Shown here one piece after another: positions 34,179-42,818 of a stretch of DNA of 64,000 bases. The number at the start of each line of letters is the position of its first letter. The first letter of the stretch is position 1. Source of the DNA: Halorubrum ruber (GTDB lineage Archaea > Halobacteriota > Halobacteria > Halobacteriales > Haloferacaceae); the NCBI RefSeq assembly GCF_018228765.1, contig NZ_CP073695.1:558001-622000 (forward strand), given 5' to 3'. Below the pieces are notes generated by a model that was not told the origin of the DNA, searched no databases, and was given only the letters and a program-made list of their open reading frames with translations. The position numbers and the translations under genes were made by a program.

Positions 34179-35620
34179 TCACGACCAGTCGCCGAGGGAG
34201 GCCTGTCCCTCGTCGGTGCTTCGTCGCTCGCGGTCCGCGATCGAGCCGGACTCGTCGCCGTCGCGGTCCGGCGGTCCGTCGACCCAGTCGGTGAGCTTGC
34301 CGCCGTCGCCCCCATCGTCTCGCTCGGTTCGGTCGCCGCGACGCGTCGGATCGCCGCCGCTCGCCTCGAACCCGCCGAGCGTCGCCTGGTCGGTCTCGGC
34401 GAAGTCGAGCTTGGAGACGCGCACGCCGAGCTTGCGGACGCGCGCGTTGTCGAACTCGCCGAGCAGGTCCAGCGCCACCTCCTCGACGAGCTCCGGGTCG
34501 TCGACAGGGCCGGGGAGGCTCCGCGCGCGGGTGTTGACGTCGAACGGCGGCTCGACGGCCTTGATCCCGATGGTCCGGTAGAGGCAACCCCGTTCGCGGG
34601 CGCGGCGGGCCACGTCCGCGGCGAGCGCGGAGACGGTCTCCCGCTTCGTCGCCTCGTCGGCGGTCGTCGGCAGCGCCGACTCCCGCGAGAGGCTCTTCGG
34701 GAGGCCGGTCGGCGTCACCTCGCGGTCGTCGTCGCCCGCGGCGCGCCGGGAGAGCTCCGGGCCGCGCTCGCCCAGCGCGTCTGCGAGGCGGTCGCGGTCG
34801 GCGACGGCCAAGTCGCCCGCGGTCTCGATCCCCAGCTCCGCGAGGGTCTCCTCGGTCACCGGCCCGACCCCGTGAACGTCGGCGGTCGGCAGCGGCGCGA
34901 GGAACTCGGCGACCGACCCGGGCGGCACGACGACGAGGCCGTCCGGCTTGTCGGCGTCGCTGGCGACCTTCGCGGCCGACATGTTCGGCGCGACGCCGAC
35001 GCTCGCCGGCACGCCGGCCTCCCGCCCGATCCGGTCTTTCACGTGGCGGGCGTACCCCTCGGCGAGCGTCCGCGCCTCGGCCGGGCCCGCGGCGCCGCTC
35101 GGCGGGGGTCAGTTGCCTCTCCGTTGGCTCCGCCCCCCGCCACCGCCCACGAGGTCCGGTCGGTGACGTCGAGGTACGCCTCGTCGATGCTCACCTCCCG
35201 GCGGGTGTCGGCGCAGTCGCGTAAGACCTCCTTCACCTCGCCCGCCACGTCCTCGTAGAAGTCGAGATCGACGGGGACGTACCGGCCCGTCTCCCCGGGG
35301 TCGGGCGCGTCCGGGTCGTCGGGGTCGGCGTCCTCGCGGCGGGGGAGCAGCTCCAGCGCCTTCGAGATCGGCATCGCGCTGTCGACGCCGAACTCGCGGG
35401 CCTCGTAGCTCGCGGTCGCGACCGCGCCGATCGAGTCGCCCGGCTCGTACCCCATCCCGACAACGACGGGCTCGCCCGCGAGGTCGTCGTGACGCAACCG
35501 CTCGCAGGAGGCGTAAAAGCAGTCCATGTCGACGTGGCAGACGACGCGGTCAACGGCGTCGTCGCCCTCGTCGCCGGCGCCCGGGAGCGTCTCCCCGGCG
35601 GCGGGCGTCCCCCCGGTCAT
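34179..35620 (-). CDS. dinB: DNA polymerase IV, interrupted by a frameshift
   Basis: Two frames together give a Y-family polymerase. The first (from 35620) carries the catalytic HVDMDCFYASCE and VSIDEAYLDVTD; the second (to 34179) carries KDRIGREAGVPASVGVAPN, the HhH GVGPVTEETLAELGI and the little-finger domain, ending in the clamp-binding motif QASLGDW. They join at the plus-strand G5 run 35104-35108: one more base gives TLAEGYARHVKDRIGREAG in frame. It performs translesion synthesis. The intact motifs on both sides argue for a sequencing indel rather than decay. Confidence 0.88.
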
Positions 35621-35736
35621 CGCGTTCGGGTCCGCGCTCCGCGGCCTTAAGAACCAGCCACGCGGGCCGGAAGTGGACGCGGAGCGCGGTCGGCGTCGGA
35701 CCCGGATCCAGATCCGATACCCGAGGCGGTAGTCGT

Positions 35737-35742
35737 TTATTC
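35737..35742 (+). promoter_or_regulatory. TATA box of the LOV kinase gene
   Basis: TTTATT centred about 25 bases before the ATG at 35765. The spacing predicts a leaderless transcript. Confidence 0.5.
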
Positions 35743-35764
35743 CGTGCGTCCGTACTACGCCGGT

Positions 35765-37555
35765 ATGCCCGGAGCGATCGACGTGCTACACGTCGACGAC
35801 GACCCCTCGGTCCTCGACCTCACGGAGGCGTACTTCGAGCGGGAGCTCGACGCGGTGGCGGTGACGAGCGTGGCTGACCCGGAAACCGCGTTAGACCGGC
35901 TTGACGAGGCCGCGTTCGACTGCGTCGTCAGCGACTACGACATGCCCGCGATGGACGGGCTGGAGTTCTTCGAGGCGCTGCGCGAGCGCCACCGGAAGAT
36001 ACCCTTCGTATTGTACACCGGCAAGGGGTCCGAGGAGATCGCGAGTCAGGCGCTCAACGCCGGCGTCACCGGCTACTTCCAGAAGGGCGGCCCCGAGCAG
36101 CTCCGCCGGCTCGCGAACCGCGTCGACCAGGCCGTCGAGGAGCACCGGACCAAGGAGATCGCCGAGCGCTACTCGACGGTTATCGAGGCGCTCGGCTACC
36201 CCGTCTACGTCGTCGACGAGACCGGCGTCTTCCGGTTCGTCAACGAGCCGTTCGCCGAGCTCACCGGCTACGACCGCGAGGAGATCATCGGCCAGACGCC
36301 CGGGTTCATCAAGGACGACGCGGCGGTTCAGGAGGCGGAAAATCGGCTCGGCACGATCCTCTCGGACGACGGCCCCAACGTCCAGCACTTCGCGGTCGAC
36401 ATCGTCCCCAAGGAGGGCGAGCCGATCCCCTGTCGCGACCACATGGCGGCGCTGCCGTACGAGGGCGATTCCTTCGACGGCAGCGTCGGCATCCTCCGCG
36501 ACGTCTCCGACGAGCGCGAGCGCCGCGAGGAGCTGGAGACGAAGACCCGCGCGCTCGACGAGGCGCCCGTCGGGATCACCATCACGGACCCCGCGCAGGC
36601 GGACAACCCGATGGTGTACGTCAACGACCGGTTCGTCGAGATGACCGGCTACGACCGCGAGGAGTCGATCGGCGTCAACTGCCGGTTCCTCCAAGGGCCG
36701 GACACAGAGGAAGAATCGGTTCAGGCGCTCCGCGAGGCGATCGACGCCGAGGAGTCGACGAGCGTCGAGCTGTTGAACTACCGGAAGGACGGGACGGAGT
36801 TCTGGAACCGGGTGAGCATCGCCCCGATCTGCGACGCCGACGGCGCCGTCACCCACTGGGTCGGCTTCCAGGAGGACATCACGGCGTTCAAGGAGCGCGA
36901 GGCGGCCCTCGAACGGCAGAACGACCGGCTCGACTCCTTCGCGAGCATCGTCTCGCACGACCTGCGGAACCCCCTCAACGTCGCGCAAGGGCGCGTCCAG
37001 CTCGCCCACGACGCGGCGAACGACGGGGGCGACGAGAACCTGTCCGCCGCGCTCGACGCGCTGGAGCGGATGGAGTCGATCGTCGAGCGCACGCTCACGC
37101 TGGCGCGGGAGGGCGAGACGGTCGGCGACCCCGAACCCGTCGATCTCGCGGCGGTCGTCACCGACAGCTGGTCGACCGTCGACACCGCCGACGCCTCCCT
37201 CTCCGTCGAAACGGACCGCGAGGTGCTCGCCGACCCGGACCGCCTCCGGAACCTCTTCGAGAATCTGATGCGCAACGCGGTCGATCACGTCGGCTCCGAC
37301 GTCGCGATCCGCGTCGGCGACCTCCCGGACGGCTTCTTCGTCGAAGACGACGGTCCGGGAATCGACCCCGCGGTCGCGGACTCCCTGTTCGAGCCCGGCG
37401 AGAGCGGCACCGCGGGCAACACCGGGTTCGGGCTCGCGATCGTTCAGGAGATTGCCACCGCGCACGGCTGGACGGTCGAGGCGACGACCGGCGAGGACGG
37501 CGGCGCGCGGTTCGAGATCCGCGGGATCGACAAGCGGACGCCGGCGGCCCACTGA
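35765..37555 (+). CDS. REC-PAS-LOV histidine kinase, probable blue-light sensor
   Basis: 596 residues. An N-terminal receiver (acidic HVDDDPS, phospho-acceptor D57 in SDYDMP, to about 120) is followed by a PAS domain (about 135-250), then a second PAS domain (about 262-375) with the full LOV signature: GVNCRFLQ with the adduct Cys at 306, NYRKDGTEFWN and VGFQEDIT, which supply the FMN contacts. A HisKA domain (H398 in SHDLRNP) and HATPase (NLMRNAVDHV, DDGPGI, GFGLAIV) end it. It is cytosolic with no membrane segment. Blue light should form a flavin-Cys adduct and alter kinase activity; the partner regulator is not adjacent. Confidence 0.92.
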   Translation: MPGAIDVLHVDDDPSVLDLTEAYFERELDAVAVTSVADPETALDRLDEAAFDCVVSDYDMPAMDGLEFFEALRERHRKIPFVLYTGKGSEEIASQALNAGVTGYFQKGGPEQLRRLANRVDQAVEEHRTKEIAERYSTVIEALGYPVYVVDETGVFRFVNEPFAELTGYDREEIIGQTPGFIKDDAAVQEAENRLGTILSDDGPNVQHFAVDIVPKEGEPIPCRDHMAALPYEGDSFDGSVGILRDVSDERERREELETKTRALDEAPVGITITDPAQADNPMVYVNDRFVEMTGYDREESIGVNCRFLQGPDTEEESVQALREAIDAEESTSVELLNYRKDGTEFWNRVSIAPICDADGAVTHWVGFQEDITAFKEREAALERQNDRLDSFASIVSHDLRNPLNVAQGRVQLAHDAANDGGDENLSAALDALERMESIVERTLTLAREGETVGDPEPVDLAAVVTDSWSTVDTADASLSVETDREVLADPDRLRNLFENLMRNAVDHVGSDVAIRVGDLPDGFFVEDDGPGIDPAVADSLFEPGESGTAGNTGFGLAIVQEIATAHGWTVEATTGEDGGARFEIRGIDKRTPAAH

Positions 37556-37588
37556 GCCGCTCGACGCCGGCGGCCCACTGAGCCGCTC
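37537..37588 (+). repeat. 26-bp tandem duplication across the kinase stop
   Basis: GACGCCGGCGGCCCACTGAG plus six bases is present at 37537-37562 and directly again at 37563-37588. The first copy holds the stop codon of the LOV kinase. Confidence 0.9.
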
Positions 37589-37678
37589 GACCTCGGTGAC
37601 CGCTCCGGTTCTCTCGAAAGCGGATCGACTCCCCCCGTTCAAAAGGGCCTTTATGCTCCGTTTCGAAGCTCCGGGCGA

Positions 37679-38995
37679 ATGGGCTCGCTCTCCGACATCG
37701 CCGAGACTGACCGGCGCGTGATCGTCTTGGCGCTCGCGCGGATGGTCGGCGCGGCCGGGAACTCCTTCCTCATCGTCGTCCTCCCGCTGTACATCACCAG
37801 CGACGTGGTCGACATCGAGGGGTTGCTCGGCACGGAGGTCGGGGTCGGCGCGGCCGCGGTCACGCTGACCGAGCCGCTCCTCATCGGGGTCGTCCTCTCG
37901 CTTTTCGGCTTCCTCAACAGCCTCTCGCAGCCCTTTACGGGAAGACTGTCCGACCGCGTCGGCCGGAGGCGGCCCTTCGTCCTCGCCGGTATCTTACTCC
38001 TCGGGACCGCCAGCGGGCTATACACGATTGCGACGAGCTACCCGGCGCTGGTCGCGCTGCGCGCGATTCAGGGGCTCGGCGCGGCGCTCATCATCCCCGC
38101 GACGGTCGCCCTCGTGAACGAGTACGCCGCGAGCGACACCGACCGCGGCGGGAACTTCGGGGTGTACAACACGTTCCGGCTCATCGGCTTCGGCTTCGGC
38201 CCGGTCCTCGCGGGCGCCGTCGTCGAGGCCGGCCCGTACGACCTCTCGCCGATCGGCCTTCCGGTCCTCGACGGCTTCGACGCCGCGTTCGTCGCGGCCT
38301 GCGCGGGGGCGTACCTCAGCTTCACGCTGGTGTTCCTCCTCGTCCGCGACGCCGACGTCGAGGGCGAGGCGGGCGACGACGTCTCGATTCGGGTCCGCGG
38401 CGAGGACCGCCTGCTCGACCCCGTGTTCACGCTGGGGCTCGCGACCGTCGCGATGGGCGCGTGCATCGCGCTGTTCGCGACGCTCCAGAATCAGGTGAAC
38501 GTCCGCTTAGACCAGCCGCCGGTCTGGTTCGGCGCCCAGTTCGCGGCCGTGACGATCGCCAACGTGATCTTCCAGGTCCCGGTAGGGCGCGCCAGCGACC
38601 GAATCGGCCGCCGGCCGTTCCTGCTCGCCGGGTTCGTCCTGCTCGTCCCGACCACGCTCCTCCAAGGGATCGTGACGGAGTCCGCGCTGATGATGCTCGT
38701 CCGGCTCGGGCAGGGGATCGCGGTGGCGTGCGTGTTCGCCCCGTCGCTCGCGCTCGCCGGCGACCTCGCGCGGGAGGGCGAGTCCGGGACCACCCTCTCC
38801 GTGCTCACGATGGGGTTCGGCTTCGGCGTCGCCTTGGGCCCCCTCGCCTCCGGCTGGCTCTACGGCTTCGGCTTCCTCGTCCCCTTCGCGGTCGGGGCCG
38901 CGGCCGCCGCGCTCGCGCTGATCGCCGTCTTCACGCAGGTCGAGGAGACGCTGGACGTCGGAGAGGAACCGGCAGCGGCGCCGGGCGCGGACTGA
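37679..38995 (+). CDS. MFS transporter
   Basis: 438 residues with twelve predicted membrane helices and MFS loop motifs (GRLSDRVGRRRPFVLAG after TM2 and GRASDRIGRRPFLLAGF after TM8). A central cytoplasmic loop is short. The substrate, probably a drug or sugar by general resemblance, cannot be assigned. It is followed by 880 bases without a confident gene. Confidence 0.88.
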   Translation: MGSLSDIAETDRRVIVLALARMVGAAGNSFLIVVLPLYITSDVVDIEGLLGTEVGVGAAAVTLTEPLLIGVVLSLFGFLNSLSQPFTGRLSDRVGRRRPFVLAGILLLGTASGLYTIATSYPALVALRAIQGLGAALIIPATVALVNEYAASDTDRGGNFGVYNTFRLIGFGFGPVLAGAVVEAGPYDLSPIGLPVLDGFDAAFVAACAGAYLSFTLVFLLVRDADVEGEAGDDVSIRVRGEDRLLDPVFTLGLATVAMGACIALFATLQNQVNVRLDQPPVWFGAQFAAVTIANVIFQVPVGRASDRIGRRPFLLAGFVLLVPTTLLQGIVTESALMMLVRLGQGIAVACVFAPSLALAGDLAREGESGTTLSVLTMGFGFGVALGPLASGWLYGFGFLVPFAVGAAAAALALIAVFTQVEETLDVGEEPAAAPGAD

Positions 38996-39039
38996 GCGAG
39001 GGCGGCGCCGAAAGCGCGCACGCCGGCACGCGTTTTTAT

Positions 39040-39250
39040 ATCGGTGGCCTCGTCGAAATCTTCAGTCGACGATAAGTTTCAGCGGTCGTGCTGAATTCAA
39101 AGAATGTAGGCAGCACGGGTACTACGCTATTTTCCCAAAATGAACCCCGAATTAGCTGATAGAACACGCCTGCTTCTTGATTTTGTGCGGGAGTGCGTGT
39201 AGTGCGTCATGAGTGAGGCCATTTATAAGGAATTTAGCTGTGTTGCTGTC
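39040..39250. other. AT-rich patch, possible remnant of an insertion
   Basis: This stretch is clearly richer in A/T than the surroundings and contains a 20-codon frame (39140-39202) with codons rare in this genome (TTA, AGA, ACA). The frame reads MNPELADRTRLLLDFVRECV and then stops. It resembles a truncated piece of foreign sequence, such as the remains of an insertion sequence, but no ends or full transposase are visible. Confidence 0.35.
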
Positions 39251-39655
39251 GGTTGTTTATACGTGATCGGTGCTGCCGCGGTGAACGGCTTCAAAGCCCA
39301 GTCGCTTGCTTATAAATGGTCAACTGTGGATCGACCACGAACGGCTTCAAAGCCCCAGCCGGGAGGACTCGATGCGCTCGCTGCGGTCCTCGGTCGGTCG
39401 CTATCGCTCCCTCCCTGCGGTCCTTGCGTCGCGCGTCTTCGTCCTCCCGGCAGCGTGGCGCGACGCGCCACGGGCAGCCGGCGGCGAAGCCGCCGGCGAC
39501 TGCCCCTTTGAGTCCCGCCCCGCACAGAGACCGCACCTCACGCCTCCCCAGCCTCGCCGCTCGCTTCGCTCGCGGCGTCCCTCGCGGGCTGGCTCGCGGC
39601 CTCCGCTTCGCTCCGGCCGCTCGCAGGCGCGCCACCGCACCGGCTGTTTATAAAC
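39230..39655 (-). repeat. structured intergenic element, copy D, with two tail modules
   Basis: On the minus strand it runs from TTTATAAAC (39647-39655) through a CGCCGC / GCGGCG stem, GAGGCTGGGGAGGCGTGAGG, GGGGCGGGACTC and the closing GGGAGG / CCTCCC ends to two 57-base tail modules with TATA-like motifs near 39310 and 39257. Two perfect hairpins unique to this copy are at 39455-39471 and 39477-39497. The rest of the 880-base gap (38996-39877) holds the AT-rich patch and the promoter of the next gene. Confidence 0.82.
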
Positions 39656-39877
39656 GACGGTCGGCGCCGCTGGCGACTATTTAAATACAGAATCGTTGCT
39701 ACCGATCTGTGATACATTCTCCCGCTATCGCTCGCCGCTACCGCTGTACTGAGCGATACGGCCTGATCGAACTAGGAGACGGGTCTGTGAGAGATACGTG
39801 CCCCGTATTCGGCAGTCGTTCCGACCGGCCCCTACGCAGTCAACAGAGCCATACCGATCACAACCGAACCGCCGCCC

Positions 39878-40156
39878 GTGCCGAACGACCGCCTCCGCTG
39901 CGTCGACTGCCGCGAGCCGATCCCCGCGGACGCGCGGATCTGCCCGCACTGCCGGACCATCCAGCCCTCTCCGCTGCTCGACGTCGGTGTCGTCGTCGCG
40001 GGCGTGTTCGCGCTGCTGTTCGGCGTCGTCCTGACGGTGATGACCGTTGGGACGAGCCGTCTTCTCGGGTTCCTCCTGCTCGTCGTCGGCTTCGGGCTGG
40101 CCATCGGCGGCTACACGCGGTACATCGACCGGCAGGCGGCGAGCCGGGCGCGCTGA
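39878..40156 (+). CDS. small zinc-ribbon membrane protein
   Basis: 92 residues from a GTG. A zinc ribbon (CVDCREPIPADARICPHC) precedes two membrane helices (VGVVVAGVFALLFGVVLTVMT and LLGFLLLVVGFGLAIGGY). Such proteins are common in haloarchaea with no assigned role. The next gene, also membrane-bound, begins 78 bases later with its own TTTAAG promoter patch. Confidence 0.7.
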   Translation: MPNDRLRCVDCREPIPADARICPHCRTIQPSPLLDVGVVVAGVFALLFGVVLTVMTVGTSRLLGFLLLVVGFGLAIGGYTRYIDRQAASRAR

Positions 40157-40234
40157 GCCGTCGCAGTCCCCGATCGCCCTTCCCGTCGCTTCCGTCGCGA
40201 CAATTTAAGTACCAGCGCGCGCCACGATACGCAC

Positions 40235-40921
40235 ATGCTTTCCCCACTCACGGGCGGCTTGGTCCTCGCGGGGCTGGCGCTCGCGTTCGTCGGCGCGGCG
40301 GTCTCCGTCTACGCGGTGACGCTGACGGGGCTGCTCGTCGGCGCCGGCGCCGGCTACCTGTTCGCGCCGAACGTCGTCGGCCTGATCGCGGTCGACGGCG
40401 CGGTCCTCACCGCCGGCGTGGTCGGGGTCGGCGGCCTCCTCGGCGGCTTCCTCGCGTACGCCGGTCTCTCCTTCGCGGTCCTCGGGATCGGCGCGGTCGT
40501 CGGCGGCTTCGCCGGGCGGTTCGCGGTCGGCCCCTTCTACGCGGCGGACGCGGCGGGGATCGAGGGGACGGCGCTGCTCGTCGGCGCGACGCTGGCGGGC
40601 GTCGCTGTCGGCGCGCTGTTCGGGTTCGTCCTCACGCGGACGACGCTCGTGGTCTCGACCGCGCTCATCGGCGCGGCGTTCGCGTCGCGGTCGCTGACGC
40701 CCGCAGACTTCGAGGCGGCCGCCGCGGAGACCACGGTCCAGCCGCTCCTCTTCGACCTCTCCGCGCCCGCGTTCCTCGCGGTGTTCGTCCTCGGGGCGCT
40801 CTCGCAGCTCGGCCTGTTCAGGTTCGGCTACGTGACGAAGCTCGTCGGCTTGCTGCCGGGCGCGCGCCGGTGGACGGCGGACGACGACCGTGACGGCGAC
40901 GCGGACGCGAAGGGGGCGTGA
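40235..40921 (+). CDS. multi-helix membrane protein (TMEM198/DUF4203-like)
   Basis: 228 residues with about seven hydrophobic, Gly/Ala-rich helices arranged in repeats, followed by a short basic and acidic tail. The Gly-rich helix pairs (GLLVGAGAGYLFAP, GIGAVVGGFAGRFAVGP) resemble TMEM198-type proteins. The function is unknown. It converges on the 3-hydroxyacyl-CoA dehydrogenase gene. Confidence 0.65.
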   Translation: MLSPLTGGLVLAGLALAFVGAAVSVYAVTLTGLLVGAGAGYLFAPNVVGLIAVDGAVLTAGVVGVGGLLGGFLAYAGLSFAVLGIGAVVGGFAGRFAVGPFYAADAAGIEGTALLVGATLAGVAVGALFGFVLTRTTLVVSTALIGAAFASRSLTPADFEAAAAETTVQPLLFDLSAPAFLAVFVLGALSQLGLFRFGYVTKLVGLLPGARRWTADDDRDGDADAKGA

Positions 40922-40943
40922 CCCTCGCGGAGTCGACTCTTGT

Positions 40944-41801
40944 TCAATCGTACTCGTAGAACCCCCTCCCCGTCTTCTTGCCGAGGTCGCCGGCCTCCAC
41001 CTTGCGCTTGAGGAGGTAGGCGGGCTTGTAGCGGTCGCCGAGCTCCTCGTGGAGCGTCTCGCTGGCGTCGAGCGCCACGTCGAGCCCGATGTGGTCGGCG
41101 AGTTCGAGCGGGCCCATCGGGACGTTCGTGCCGAGCTTCATCCCGCGGTCGATGTCGGCCTTCTCGGCGACGCCCTCGTCGTACGCCCGGATCCCCTCGT
41201 TGATCCACGGCATCAGGATGCGGTTGGTGACGAAGCCGGGCTTGTCGTCGGCCTCCCACGTCTCCTTGCCGAGATCCTCGGCGAAGGCGTGCGCGAAATC
41301 GACGACCGCGGAGTCGGTGCGCTCGCCCACCACGACCTCGACGCCGTCCATGATCGGGACGGGGTTCATGAAGTGGAGGCCGACGACGCCGCTCGCGCGG
41401 TCGGTCGCGCTCGCGACGCTCGTGATCGACAGCGTGGAGGTGTTCGTCGCGAGGACGACGCCGTCGTCGGTGACGCGATCGAGGTCGGCGAACACGTCGC
41501 GTTTCACGTTGAGGTCCTCGACCACGGCCTCGACCGCGAGATCGACGTCGGCGAGGTCGTCGAGGTCGGTCGTCCCAGTGATCCGGTCGCGAATCACCTC
41601 TGGTTCCTCGTCAAGCGCGTCCTTCCCGGCCAAGCGGTCGAGGCTGTCCTCGACGCTGTCGAGGCCGCGCTCGACGTACTCGGCCTCCACGTCTCGCATC
41701 ACCACGTCGTAGCCCGCGGTCGCCGCGACCTGCGCGATGCCGTTGCCCATCGTCCCGGCGCCAACGACGCCGACGATGTCCACCTCGGAGAGTTCTCGCA
41801 T
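40944..41801 (-). CDS. 3-hydroxyacyl-CoA dehydrogenase
   Basis: 285 residues from the ATG at 41801. The Rossmann motif GVVGAGTMGNGIAQVAA, the catalytic HFMNPVP and the C-terminal KPGFVTNRILMPWINEGI and GPLELADHIGLDV are typical of the short 3-hydroxybutyryl/hydroxyacyl-CoA dehydrogenases. It oxidises 3-hydroxyacyl-CoA with NAD in beta-oxidation or related routes. Its start faces the aldolase gene across a 213-base divergent gap. Confidence 0.93.
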   Translation of the reverse strand: MRELSEVDIVGVVGAGTMGNGIAQVAATAGYDVVMRDVEAEYVERGLDSVEDSLDRLAGKDALDEEPEVIRDRITGTTDLDDLADVDLAVEAVVEDLNVKRDVFADLDRVTDDGVVLATNTSTLSITSVASATDRASGVVGLHFMNPVPIMDGVEVVVGERTDSAVVDFAHAFAEDLGKETWEADDKPGFVTNRILMPWINEGIRAYDEGVAEKADIDRGMKLGTNVPMGPLELADHIGLDVALDASETLHEELGDRYKPAYLLKRKVEAGDLGKKTGRGFYEYD

Positions 41802-41983
41802 GCGGACCGCTGCCGCGCCGCAGGTGGTAAGTATTGCGGAAGCCCGAGGCGACGCCGTTTCTCGCAAAGAAATTAACAATTTGAGTAGTAATGAATTGAT
41901 TTACTTGATCGCCCGGCACTCGCCCGGAGACGCCACGTAAACGGCCGTTCCGATTCTTTACGTTCGGTGAAACCACCATAGCC

Positions 41984-41990
41984 CTTTTTA
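41984..41990 (+). promoter_or_regulatory. TATA box of the aldolase operon
   Basis: CTTTTTA lies about 28 bases upstream of the aldolase ATG in an unusually AT-rich gap. The same gap must also contain the minus-strand promoter of the 3-hydroxyacyl-CoA dehydrogenase (TTGTTAATTTC on that strand, near 41868-41878). Confidence 0.55.
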
Positions 41991-42014
41991 CGTGTGTAAC
42001 GGAACTACGAATTG

Positions 42015-42818
42015 ATGCTTCCTCACGCCGCCGACGACATCGAGCGCGACGGTAAATCCCTGATCCTCGCGTACGACCACGGGCTCGAACACGGCCCGGT
42101 CGACTTCGAACCGAACCCGGACACGGCGGACCCGGAACGGATCTTCGAGCTCGCCACCCACGAGGCGGTCACCTCGCTGGCCGTTCAGAAGGGGCTCGCG
42201 GAGGCGTACTACCCCGACTACGAGGACGAAGTAAACCTCCTGTTGAAGCTCAACGGGACCTCGAACCTCTGGCGGGGCGAGCCCGACAGCGCGGTCAACT
42301 GCACGGCGGAGTACGCGGCCGAACTGGGCGCCGACGCGGTCGGGTTCACCGTCTACGGCGGGTCGAACCACGAGGTCGAGATGGCCGAGGAGTTCCGCGA
42401 GGCGCAGGAGGGCGCCCGCGAACACGACATGGCGGTCGTCATGTGGTCGTACCCGCGCGGGCAGGGGCTCCGTAACGACGGGAGTCCGGACGTGATCTCG
42501 TACGGCGCGCGGCTCGGCTTGGAGCTCGGCGCCGACGTGGTGAAGGTGAAGTACCCCGGCTCCGCCGAGGCGATGGGCCACGCCGTCGAGATGGCCGGGC
42601 CCGCCGACGTCGTCATGTCCGGCGGAACGATGCGCGACGACAAGGCGTTCCTCCGGAACGTCTCGAACGCCATCGACGCCGGCGCGACCGGGATCGCCGT
42701 CGGCCGGAACGTCTTCCAGCGCGACGACCCCGAGCGCATCCTCGACGCGCTGGAGGCCGTGATCTTCCAGGAGGTCGACCCGGCCGAGGCGCTGGCCATC
42801 GCCGAGAGCGACGACTGA
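42015..42818 (+). CDS. fba: class I fructose-bisphosphate aldolase (archaeal DhnA type)
   Basis: 267 residues of the DeoC/FbaB barrel. ILAYDHGLEHGPVDF, KLNGTSNLWRGE and the Schiff-base Lys in ADVVKVKYPG are clear, with GGTMRDD for phosphate binding. It interconverts fructose 1,6-bisphosphate with triose phosphates. An in-frame TTG at 42012 is less likely than the ATG at 42015. The FBPase gene overlaps its stop, forming a gluconeogenic operon. Confidence 0.92.
   Translation: MLPHAADDIERDGKSLILAYDHGLEHGPVDFEPNPDTADPERIFELATHEAVTSLAVQKGLAEAYYPDYEDEVNLLLKLNGTSNLWRGEPDSAVNCTAEYAAELGADAVGFTVYGGSNHEVEMAEEFREAQEGAREHDMAVVMWSYPRGQGLRNDGSPDVISYGARLGLELGADVVKVKYPGSAEAMGHAVEMAGPADVVMSGGTMRDDKAFLRNVSNAIDAGATGIAVGRNVFQRDDPERILDALEAVIFQEVDPAEALAIAESDD

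Noticed and set aside
35891-37642. 583-residue minus-strand frame
   Set aside because: Antisense shadow of the LOV kinase gene, whose sense frame has clear domains.
39709-40893. 394-residue plus-strand frame over the zinc-ribbon and membrane protein genes
   Set aside because: Arg-rich shadow frame; the real genes at 39878 and 40235 have convincing membrane and zinc motifs.
41870-41925. TrmB-type operator upstream of the aldolase gene
   Set aside because: GAGTA and TACT strings are present but in the outward order, not the TACT-N7/8-GAGTA arrangement known for that regulator.
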